Shown here: positions 1 through 5,823 of the stretch, one piece after another
Layout: the number at the start of each line of letters is the position of its first letter
Position numbering within the stretch: the stretch's first letter is position 1
DNA from: an uncultured Bacteroidales bacterium
GTDB taxonomy: Bacteria; Bacteroidota; Bacteroidia; Bacteroidales; P3
Reading direction: 5' to 3'
Length of the DNA: 5,823 nucleotides
NCBI GenBank assembly: GCA_947176875.1
Contig: CAMWSI010000062.1
Span: 1-5,823 of the forward strand
Made by a program: the position numbers and the translations under genes
Notes under the pieces: model-generated
The model's input: only the letters and a program-made list of their open reading frames with translations
What the model was told of the DNA's origin: nothing
Databases searched by the model: none

Positions 1-1040
1 CTGATTTTGGTCTTGTTCTTCAATACGGCCAGATTGTCGAAAAGCGGCAGCATAGAGGGCGCCAGTTTTTCGTTCACATCGCCGGGCAAAAAGCCCATGT
101 CCTGATTCTGCAACGGAATAACGGGACGCGAAATAAGAATGGACTTATAATCCTGTGCCTGCGCAATGGCGGCGGCCAAAGCCAAAAGCGTCTTGCCGGT
201 ACCGGCCATACCCGTCAAGGCCACCACCGGTATGTTCGGATCCATGAGCGCGTCCAACGCAAACGCCTGTTCGTCGTTACGCGACTCTATACCGCTCACG
301 TATTGCTTCTTGACATACTCGATACGATTGGTCGAAGCCCGGAACACGACCGGTGCCTCCGCCGTTTCGGTCCGCAACGTGAAATACTCGTTCAAACCCG
401 GCTTGGCCTTGATATCCTTGGGGCTCAAACTACCGGTCTCGAACAGTTTGGCCAAGACATCCTCCGGCACCCGAACACTTTTGAGCCGACGACGTTCGAA
501 TCCGGTCTCTTCCGACGACTTGTCGAACAGATAGTCGTCGGCCGGCATACCGAACGCCTTGGCCTTCATCCGCAGATTCACATCCTTGGATACCAACACG
601 ACGGTACGGTTCGGATTTTCCTGCTTGACCTGCAACGCGACCGACAAGATGCGATGGTCGGGCGTATCTTCCAGCAATCCGGCTTTCATTTCGGGCGTCA
701 TGCCCTTGCTCATTACCACACGCAGATGTCCCAATTCCTTTCCAAGCGATACGCCGCCGTCGAAAACGCCCTTTCCGGATAGTTTGTCGATGGCGCGCAT
801 GATTTCCCGCGCGTTGTAGTTGATCTGCTCGTTGCCTTTCTTAAACTTGTCCAGTTCCTCCAACGTGGTAAGCGGCAACACGAGGTCGTTTTCCTGAAAC
901 TTGTAAATCGATTTGTGGTCGTGCAACAACACGTTCGTATCCAAGACGAAAATCTTGGGCACCTTGCCGTGGGCGGTCATGGCCTTGGCCTGCGCCTTGG
1001 CGGCGGCCGCCTTGCTTCTCTTCGCTTTATTCTGGTCCAT
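1..1040 (-). CDS. PIN-domain plus PhoH-family ATPase, 3' end beyond window
   Basis: Partial gene: 346 codons are visible from ATG at 1040, and the reading frame is still open at position 1. The N-terminal half is a PIN nuclease-like domain beginning at about residue 29 (IFVLDTNVLLHD), with candidate metal-binding acids D34, E61/E62, D128 (TPDHRIL) and D153 (SKDVNLR). The second half is a PhoH P-loop domain with Walker A GMAGTGKT at residues 277-284 and the PhoH-typical stretch at 304-321 (SRPVIP... ending GFLPGD). The Walker B region and roughly the last 100 residues fall outside. The family is cytoplasmic and is thought to combine ATP-driven RNA unwinding with PIN ribonuclease activity; its cellular target is not established. 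Residues 1-21 are an unusual Lys/Ala-rich leader, so M21 is an alternative start. Only 4 bases separate it from the upstream stop codon, so co-transcription with the Hdr-like genes is likely. There is no Shine-Dalgarno motif. Confidence 0.93.
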   Translation of the reverse strand, partial: MDQNKAKRSKAAAAKAQAKAMTAHGKVPKIFVLDTNVLLHDHKSIYKFQENDLVLPLTTLEELDKFKKGNEQINYNAREIMRAIDKLSGKGVFDGGVSLGKELGHLRVVMSKGMTPEMKAGLLEDTPDHRILSVALQVKQENPNRTVVLVSKDVNLRMKAKAFGMPADDYLFDKSSEETGFERRRLKSVRVPEDVLAKLFETGSLSPKDIKAKPGLNEYFTLRTETAEAPVVFRASTNRIEYVKKQYVSGIESRNDEQAFALDALMDPNIPVVALTGMAGTGKTLLALAAAIAQAQDYKSILISRPVIPLQNQDMGFLPGDVNEKLAPSMLPLFDNLAVLKNKTKI

Positions 1041-1044
1041 AGTC

Positions 1045-2970
1045 TTATTTTTTAGGTTGCGCCGCGAGGTGCGGGCATACCAATTGTTCGCTGACGATTT
1101 CCGCTATATCCTTTATACGCGTCGTACCTATCTCCGCAAACGCCCGTTTGCACGAAGGACAGGCGGTCACCAATACGTCCACGGGGTTTTCCGTCATCTT
1201 CCGCAACGCATCCTTGGCTATCATGCGGCGTTTCTTGTAAGGCATACCCTCTGCCGCGATGCTGTGACCGCAACACAAGGCATCCTTGCCTTCGTAGGGG
1301 GTCGTATGCAGATTCAGCACGCGATACAGAATGTCGCGCGGCTGACGGTAAATTCCCGAATGCCGCCCCAATTCGCATGGATCGTGGAACACGCCCGTTT
1401 CCGCGCTTTTCCGGACCGTAATCCGTCCCGCTTCGAGCAATTGCAGCAGATATTCGGTATGGTGCAATACGCGCACCCCTTCCAGCTTGTAGGTATCCTT
1501 GAATATCTTGTAGCAAATCGGACACGAGCAGACCAATATCTGCGCCCCTGTCGCCAAAATGGCTTCGGTATTCTTGACCACGAGTTGCTCGCCGCCCGTC
1601 CGGTCCCCCGCGAGCATGAGGGGGCGGCCGCAACAAATCCCTCCGTCCTCGTCCAAAAACGTATAACGGACTCCGGCCGCCTCGAAAATCCGCACCATGG
1701 ACTGTTCTATCCTGGGGGTCAGATGGCTCATACAACCGGCAAAATACACGACTTCCGGTTTCCCCGCTCCGGCGGCCGAAACGCCGGCCGTTTCCGCCGT
1801 CACGGCCTCGCCTTGCAGAATATCCGCCCAGGCAGAGGTGGTGGCCAAGGGGCTTGGAGCCGCTTCCGACTCCACATAATCGTAACGGTGCGGATAGCGG
1901 TAAGAGACGTCCGCCCCTTTCAGGTTTAATTTCAACTGCACGGAATTGACACCGACCGGACAGGCCTGTACGCAACGGTTACACATCAGGCAATAGGACG
2001 CCGCCTCCAAGGCCTGCGTCGTTTGCCCCCAACGGATATTGCGCGTGAATTCCACCGACGCCATCTGCCGCAACGAAGCGCCGGAAACCATCTGACAGGG
2101 GTCAAGACACAGGCCGCAACGTGAGCACGAATAGATTTCAACACTGGCATAACCATTGTTTTTGGAAGTCTCGCGTATGCCGGCGTTCCGCATGTAAATC
2201 AACAGGGCTTCCGACAGGATATGCGTGAAACGGCTCCACGGCAACGTCAGGAAAAAGACCATGAGCGCGATGGAATAGGCCCACCAAGTGGGCCGAATCA
2301 GCGCATCGTTGTTCATGAATTGGTTGAACCAGTCGAAAATCATACCGAAGCCGCGCGTCAGGAAACCGCCGCCACTGATATGCGAGGTAAAACTTTCGGC
2401 CAAAAAACGCAACGGGAAAATGCACCAAAGCGCATACATCCCCAATTGATCGTTCCACTTGAGACGTGTGGTGCGTTTCATGCCGAACAGACGCCGCCTG
2501 ATCCGCTTAATCATGGCCAAGGCGATGCCCGACAATACCATGAGCAGGAAAAAGTCCATGAGGAAAAAGAAGACGCTGCCGCCTACGGTCGTCTCGGTCT
2601 CCATCATGAAATAGCGGAAAAATATCGGATAATAAGGCAGGTTCACACGATGCGGGGCATAGAAAAAGATTTCGATATGCCCCACGACTATCAGCATGAA
2701 CCAACCGAAAGCGATGCTGGAATGCATATAGCCCAGCAGTTTATTCTTTTTCCAGATTTTGACGTGCAGCAGACAGTCGGCGAAAATGTCCTTGACCGTG
2801 ATGAAAATCTTATAACTGAAAAGATGTTTGAGCATCTTTTTCCTATCGCTCATCGGCAGACTCTTGACCACGAAACACAACGCCACGATCAGATAGGCTA
2901 TGACGAAAACAAAGCCTATCATATAGGGTATTACGAACGGGTCGTAAGCATTAGCAAATCTTTCGTGCAT
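1045..2970 (-). CDS. Membrane-anchored HdrE-C-D-like fusion: NarI/DsrM-like domain, two [4Fe-4S] motifs, two CCG domains
   Basis: This 641-residue protein probably passes electrons between the Hdr-like complex and the quinone pool. Five hydrophobic segments are visible at about 12-35, 84-104, 132-154, 175-195 and 229-251, as in NarI/DsrM-type cytochrome b subunits. H83, H98, H197 and H250 are candidate haem ligands (inference). Lys/Arg-rich loops at 36-79 and 155-171 point to an outside N-terminus and a cytoplasmic C-terminus. Two ferredoxin motifs follow: C282-C285-C288-C292 and C327-C330-C333-C337-P. After an Ala/Ser/Thr/Pro-rich linker (about 368-403) come two complete CCG motifs: C413-X32-C446C447-X35-C483xxC486 and C532-X33-C566C567-X36-C604xxC607, the signature that binds noncubane [4Fe-4S] clusters in HdrB/HdrD. 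The start overlaps the upstream HdrC-like gene by 20 bases. Relatives are DsrMK, HdrDE, TmcB and other membrane Fe-S oxidoreductases; the natural electron partner is unknown. Confidence 0.9.
   Translation of the reverse strand: MHERFANAYDPFVIPYMIGFVFVIAYLIVALCFVVKSLPMSDRKKMLKHLFSYKIFITVKDIFADCLLHVKIWKKNKLLGYMHSSIAFGWFMLIVVGHIEIFFYAPHRVNLPYYPIFFRYFMMETETTVGGSVFFFLMDFFLLMVLSGIALAMIKRIRRRLFGMKRTTRLKWNDQLGMYALWCIFPLRFLAESFTSHISGGGFLTRGFGMIFDWFNQFMNNDALIRPTWWAYSIALMVFFLTLPWSRFTHILSEALLIYMRNAGIRETSKNNGYASVEIYSCSRCGLCLDPCQMVSGASLRQMASVEFTRNIRWGQTTQALEAASYCLMCNRCVQACPVGVNSVQLKLNLKGADVSYRYPHRYDYVESEAAPSPLATTSAWADILQGEAVTAETAGVSAAGAGKPEVVYFAGCMSHLTPRIEQSMVRIFEAAGVRYTFLDEDGGICCGRPLMLAGDRTGGEQLVVKNTEAILATGAQILVCSCPICYKIFKDTYKLEGVRVLHHTEYLLQLLEAGRITVRKSAETGVFHDPCELGRHSGIYRQPRDILYRVLNLHTTPYEGKDALCCGHSIAAEGMPYKKRRMIAKDALRKMTENPVDVLVTACPSCKRAFAEIGTTRIKDIAEIVSEQLVCPHLAAQPKK
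2951..2970 (-). other. 20-base overlap between hdrC-like gene and membrane fusion gene
   Basis: The ATG of the membrane fusion lies inside the last codons of the hdrC-like gene, in a different frame; the hdrC-like TAA stop is at 2953-2951. The fusion's next in-frame Met (M17) falls inside the first membrane segment, so the overlapping start is the credible one. Translational coupling would favour matched amounts of the two electron-transfer subunits. Confidence 0.8.
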
Positions 2971-3289
2971 GGAGCTTCTTGTTTATAAGCATAACAATAT
3001 GGCGCGTGTTCACCCCCTTGGGACAGACCCACTGGCATTTCCCGCAAAGCATACATTCGGGAATCCGTCCGGCCACCTCATCCCATTGTCCGCGCTTGAC
3101 AAGCAGTTGCAGACGACGCAGGTTGAAGCCCGTATATTTGCCGGCACTGCACGTCGCCGTACAGGTTCCGCAATAAAAGCAATTCATGAAGCTGGGTTCC
3201 TCGGCCGCTATTTCCCGCAACAACGTCCAATCGGTCTTATCCAGATCCATGACCCCGCTTTTTTTCAGACCAAAGCCGAAATTCTTCAT
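2951..3289 (-). CDS. HdrC-like protein with two [4Fe-4S] clusters
   Basis: A small 112-residue electron-transfer protein consisting of little more than a ferredoxin-type HdrC core. Cysteine ligands are C37-C40-C43-C47 (motif CFYCGTCTATC) and C79-C82-C85-C89 followed by Pro (CMLCGKCQWVCP), the usual two-cluster HdrC arrangement. The spacer of about 30 residues between the motifs is rich in Leu, Arg and Lys, as in HdrC. No signal peptide or membrane helix is seen, so it is cytoplasmic. By family knowledge it should wire the HdrA flavin/cluster to a CCG subunit; the adjacent membrane fusion or the HdrB-like protein are the obvious partners. It starts 22 bases after the HdrA-like stop and its end overlaps the next start by 20 bases. 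The chosen start at 3289 gives a 13-residue extension; M14 at 3250 is an alternative. Its position after hdrA matches hdrC2 in sHdr operons (inference). Confidence 0.9.
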   Translation of the reverse strand: MKNFGFGLKKSGVMDLDKTDWTLLREIAAEEPSFMNCFYCGTCTATCSAGKYTGFNLRRLQLLVKRGQWDEVAGRIPECMLCGKCQWVCPKGVNTRHIVMLINKKLHARKIC

Positions 3290-3311
3290 AAAACGTCTGG
3301 CTGTTTAAGGG

Positions 3312-4367
3312 TTAATCCGTTAAGTAACGGTGTATGCTCTCGGCGGCCGAACGCGCGTCCTGCAACGTATCGGGCAACGACTTCGGTCCCGTGCAGGCAC
3401 CGGCCAGGAAGACGCCCTTCGCATGGGTATGATTGCCGCGCAGAAACAGATCTTTCGTCTCGAAAAAATGATCGGAAGCCGAAACTTTCAAATCCAGTTT
3501 CTCGGCCAATTCGGCCGTCTGGGCACACGCCTGCATGCCCACCATAAGCACGAGCATATCTACGGTCAGTTTCATCGGCCGCCCCAACAGCGTGTCTTCC
3601 GTCTTGATGAGTATCTTGCCGTCCACGGTCTCCGCCACCTCGGAAAGGCGGCCGCGCACGAAATGAACGCCGTAATGGCTCTGCGCCCTATGGTACATCT
3701 GTTCGAAATAACGGTCGAACATACGCAGATCCATATAGAGGTTGAACACCTCCGCCTCCGGATAGAGCTCCTTGATCTCACAGGCCTGCTTGACGGCCGT
3801 CACACAGCAGACTTTGGAGCAATACGTATGATCCACCTTTTCATCACGCGACCCCACGCAATGCACGAACGCCACTTTCTCCGGCGTCCGTCCGTCCGTA
3901 CAGACCACTTTATGTTCCTTGAACTTGCGTTCCAGATCGGCCGATGTCAATACATTCTCGTAAATACCGTAACCGTACTCTTCCTTACGTTCGGCCCGGA
4001 ACAGGTCGAACCCGCAGGCCACAAGCACGGCGTCCGCCTGAAGGAGCGTCTGATTGCTCAATAAGACCTCCATCCCGCGCATACGCCGTTTGATATATTG
4101 CAACTCGGCGTTATACACCACTTCTATACGATCGTCGGCCTCCCGTATCCTGTTCACAAGTTCGTTCAGGATTTCCTGAGCCGGATCCTGTTGCGGGAAA
4201 AGGCGGTCCCAACGCGCGAGATGTCCGCCCAAGGCATTCGTCTTCTCAACCAGATGAACCTTATAGCCACGGCCGGCCAGACTCAGGGCCGCTTCCATAC
4301 CGGCCGGACCTCCGCCTATGATGACAACTGTTTCTTTCATCATTTCCATATACTTCTCTAACAACAT
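3312..4367 (-). CDS. HdrA-like FAD and [4Fe-4S] oxidoreductase, short (sHdrA/QmoA-type) form
   Basis: Central flavoprotein of the complex. With the 4367 start it is 351 residues. The FAD Rossmann motif is G18-G-G-P-A-G23 with E41 at the end of the second strand (ribose binding). An HdrA-type cluster site is present as C170-X12-C183-X3-C187-C188, within HCVGSRD followed by CSKVCC. The C-terminal flavin segment is GVFLAGACTGPKSLPDTLQD. There are no extra ferredoxin, thioredoxin-reductase-like or MvhD modules, so it is much shorter than methanogen HdrA and close in size to sHdrA and QmoA. It is soluble and cytoplasmic. The 4367 ATG overlaps the previous stop by 10 bases. In-frame ATGs at 4349, 4343 and 4340 are closer to the Rossmann fold, and MKETVVIIGG from 4340 looks like a typical family N-terminus, so the annotated start may be 6-9 codons too early. 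Family assignment is secure; the paralogue type is an inference. Confidence 0.92.
   Translation of the reverse strand: MLLEKYMEMMKETVVIIGGGPAGMEAALSLAGRGYKVHLVEKTNALGGHLARWDRLFPQQDPAQEILNELVNRIREADDRIEVVYNAELQYIKRRMRGMEVLLSNQTLLQADAVLVACGFDLFRAERKEEYGYGIYENVLTSADLERKFKEHKVVCTDGRTPEKVAFVHCVGSRDEKVDHTYCSKVCCVTAVKQACEIKELYPEAEVFNLYMDLRMFDRYFEQMYHRAQSHYGVHFVRGRLSEVAETVDGKILIKTEDTLLGRPMKLTVDMLVLMVGMQACAQTAELAEKLDLKVSASDHFFETKDLFLRGNHTHAKGVFLAGACTGPKSLPDTLQDARSAAESIHRYLTD
4358..4367 (-). other. 10-base stop/start overlap between hdrB-like and hdrA-like genes
   Basis: The sequence ATGTTGTTAG (minus strand) contains both the first possible hdrA-like ATG and the TAG stop of the hdrB-like gene. If that ATG is used, the genes are translationally coupled. 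If translation starts at the later ATGs (4349-4340), there is a short gap instead. No Shine-Dalgarno motif decides between them. Confidence 0.7.
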
Positions 4368-5428
4368 CTAATATTCTGAGGCCATTCCGGTTTGCCCAGA
4401 TCCTGTCCATCCAGACCTTTGTACTTGGCCTCCGGATCGTACGGAATGCCCATTTTGTCCAAAACGGGTTCCGGCCCGATTTGATGTACCTGCAAGCCCA
4501 AATCCCAAGGGTCGTAGCCCATGACCAGACCGGCCACTTCCTCGTACGTGAAGACCGGGATGCCGCGGCCGTTTTCGCCGTAGGTTTTGCCTTCGGTCTC
4601 GGCGATGACGTACTGCCAACGGTCCATGAAATACGGACAACCCGGACAGTTCGTAATGATCATGTCGGGCTTGTAGGGCTCCATCGATTCGAATTTCTTA
4701 TGCGTGTTCGACAGCGAATAACCGCGGTTCGACTTGACGAAATACTGACGGAAACCGAAACCGCAGCAATGGCGGCGTTCGGGATAATCGACGATTTCAC
4801 CGCCCCAGGCCTCTATCATACCGGCCAACACATACGGGTATTCGGCGCCACCCACGCCCTTGTGCGGAAACATCTTGGCGTAATGGCAACCGATATGTTC
4901 CACCACCTTAAGCGGTTCGCCCGTTTTTTTATTGACCAGCCTATATTTGGCCTTGGCCGCGATTTCGTGCCGCAATTTGAAAATGATGTCGCTGGCATGG
5001 GCCACGTGTTCCGGTATCTCGAATTCGCGCCCCGTGGCTTCCTTGAGCTGACGCCGCGTCTTGGCCAGAATTTCGGGAAACGTCTGCCACGTATGGATGA
5101 TTTCGGTATATAGGCCGAACGAAGTGATGCACGAAACGGCATAATTCTTATAACCGGCTTCCGTCATCAGCGCGAACTGCCGCGCCACAATCGACATAAT
5201 CGTCTCGATCTTAATGATGTCGCAATGATAACCGATGCCGCCGCAGGTCGTATGGTGCTCCGTCTCGAAAACATCCTTTTCCAAATCCTCGCGCATGATT
5301 TTCAAGAAATGATGTTCCGAGGCCGGAAACATGTTCTGACGGATGCACGAACGGACATAGAAATACTTATCGTCCGGAATTTCCTTCTGATAATCCTTCC
5401 ATATTAATTTTTTACCTTCTAACTTCAT
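4358..5428 (-). CDS. HdrB-like CCG-domain protein (sHdrB1-like), first CCG motif degenerate
   Basis: A 356-residue cytoplasmic protein of the HdrB family, whose CCG domains bind noncubane [4Fe-4S] clusters at the disulfide-type active site. The second motif is complete: C181-X39-C221C222-X38-C261xxC264 (visible as GCHYAK, HCCGFGF and NCPGCP). The first keeps exact spacing but lacks two ligands: C28-X33-C62-G63-X36-C100xxS103. C69 lies close by and could compensate. It therefore probably carries one normal noncubane cluster and an altered or absent second site. After the second CCG there is an extension of about 90 residues containing FTYEEVAGLVMGYDPWDLGL and ending in Cys-Cys. That tail and the position directly before hdrA suggest the B1 subunit of sHdr-like complexes (my recognition, not tested by search). 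The start at 5428 follows the previous stop by 5 bases and opens with an A/T-rich codon run, typical of Bacteroidota initiation regions. Confidence 0.88.
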   Translation of the reverse strand: MKLEGKKLIWKDYQKEIPDDKYFYVRSCIRQNMFPASEHHFLKIMREDLEKDVFETEHHTTCGGIGYHCDIIKIETIMSIVARQFALMTEAGYKNYAVSCITSFGLYTEIIHTWQTFPEILAKTRRQLKEATGREFEIPEHVAHASDIIFKLRHEIAAKAKYRLVNKKTGEPLKVVEHIGCHYAKMFPHKGVGGAEYPYVLAGMIEAWGGEIVDYPERRHCCGFGFRQYFVKSNRGYSLSNTHKKFESMEPYKPDMIITNCPGCPYFMDRWQYVIAETEGKTYGENGRGIPVFTYEEVAGLVMGYDPWDLGLQVHQIGPEPVLDKMGIPYDPEAKYKGLDGQDLGKPEWPQNIRCC

Positions 5429-5433
5429 GGTAA

Positions 5434-5823
5434 TTACATGCTTTCTTCGACATTACGGATATATTCATCCATGTCCAGTCCCATTTCACGGGCCTTTTCA
5501 GCCGAATGACGTTCGATGTTTTCAAATAATTCCGATGTGCCCGTCACGTCGAAAATGCTTTTGAGTTCAGCCAAATCCTCATCCGGAATCTTACGCAACG
5601 CGCCCGGGCCGCGTTTATCCAGATTACCGTGCAGGCGGTCGAACACTTCCGGCAGATGCGCATGCTCCCACTCCCAGACCGGGCCGGCTTCCGGATGCGC
5701 CTCCGGCATCATCGTGGGACCATAGACACAATAACCGTAACGCAAAATATTCTCGCCAATGCCGCGTTTCAGCAAAATCTGCTGACGGCCTTTTTCGGAA
5801 TGGACGAACAAACCGGTCTGTTG
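5434..5823 (-). CDS. C-terminal part of a probable HdrC1-type Fe-S subunit, 5' end beyond window
   Basis: Partial gene: the frame is open at 5823 and ends with TAA at 5436-5434, giving 129 visible residues. No in-frame ATG start is needed; the TTG at 5811 is just an internal Leu codon, since the frame continues upstream. Visible features are a basic stretch EKGRQQILLKRGIGENILRY, an aromatic/acidic segment GPVWEWEHAH, then PGALRKIPDEDLAELKSIFD and an acidic, charged helical tail. There are no cysteine cluster motifs in this portion (one Cys only), so any ferredoxin domain must lie upstream. The position directly before hdrB-hdrA and the general look of the tail suggest the C-terminus of an sHdr-type HdrC1 (dicluster ferredoxin-like) subunit. 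This is inference from context and recollection of the family. The downstream gene starts 5 bases later, so it belongs to the same operon. It could instead be a dedicated hypothetical subunit without Fe-S clusters. Confidence 0.6.
   Translation of the reverse strand, partial: QQTGLFVHSEKGRQQILLKRGIGENILRYGYCVYGPTMMPEAHPEAGPVWEWEHAHLPEVFDRLHGNLDKRGPGALRKIPDEDLAELKSIFDVTGTSELFENIERHSAEKAREMGLDMDEYIRNVEESM

Noticed and set aside
913..1929. 338-codon open frame on the plus strand
   Set aside because: It is antisense to the PhoH start and the C-terminal part of the Fe-S fusion, whose cysteine motifs prove the minus-strand frame. Its translation is rich in Arg, His and Gln with no recognisable domain apart from a chance hydrophobic start.
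1052..1975. 307-codon open frame on the minus strand in another frame of the fusion gene
   Set aside because: It lies wholly inside the CCG domains' coding region and yields an Arg/Gly-rich product without motifs, typical of an out-of-frame read in moderately GC-rich DNA.
2221..2988. 255-codon open frame on the plus strand
   Set aside because: It is antisense to the membrane domain of the fusion protein; its composition (Gln, His, Glu rich) is what the complement of hydrophobic codons yields, with no domain.
3312..3330. Small inverted repeat (CCGTT-ACTT-AACGG) at the end of the HdrA-like gene, considered as a terminator or attenuator
   Set aside because: The stem is only 5 bp, partly within codons, and is not followed by a T tract on the minus strand; transcription evidently continues into the next gene 22 bases on.
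3330..4064. 244-codon open frame on the plus strand, opposite the HdrA-like gene
   Set aside because: Shadow frame of a clearly coding FAD protein; no motif and no independent start context.
4358..5428. Reading the degenerate first CCG motif as a sequencing error or frameshift
   Set aside because: The frame is uninterrupted and the spacing of the remaining cysteines is exactly canonical, so point substitutions explain it better than an indel.

Overview
The window looks like a piece of a Bacteroidota chromosome, probably Bacteroidales. This is inferred from the style of the proteins, from starts that lack Shine-Dalgarno motifs and sit in A/T-rich contexts, and from a PIN-PhoH ATPase typical of that phylum; no taxonomic marker gene is present. 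All six genes lie on the minus strand, so transcription runs from position 5823 towards position 1. They are packed with gaps of at most 22 bases and with two overlaps (10 and 20 bases), so they very probably form one transcription unit whose promoter lies beyond position 5823. No stretch above 300 bases lacks a gene, and I see no RNA gene, IS element, CRISPR array, terminator or long repeat.

In transcription order: (1) the C-terminal 129 residues of a protein that looks like the HdrC1-type subunit of an sHdr-like complex (5823-5434); (2) an HdrB-type protein with one degenerate and one intact CCG cysteine motif (5428-4358); (3) a short HdrA-type FAD/[4Fe-4S] flavoprotein (4367-3312); (4) a minimal HdrC-type protein with two [4Fe-4S] motifs (3289-2951); (5) a 641-residue fusion of a five-helix NarI/DsrM/HdrE-like membrane domain, two [4Fe-4S] motifs and two complete CCG domains (2970-1045); (6) a PIN-PhoH family protein, cut by the window edge (1040-1).

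Genes 1-5 form a heterodisulfide-reductase-like electron-transfer complex. The order C1-B1-A-C2-(B2/D) and the short HdrA resemble the sHdr complexes of sulfur oxidisers and the Qmo complexes of sulfate reducers more than methanogen HdrABC. In place of a separate soluble HdrB2 there is a membrane-anchored E-C-B/D fusion. Helix positions and loop charges put its iron-sulfur part on the cytoplasmic side. A reasonable model is a cytoplasmic thiol/disulfide-type site, the HdrA flavin, a chain of HdrC clusters and the membrane subunit exchanging electrons with menaquinone. Substrate and direction of electron flow cannot be read from the sequence. The complex is the most interesting item in the window; the tightly attached PIN-PhoH gene is probably an operon passenger or a housekeeping neighbour.
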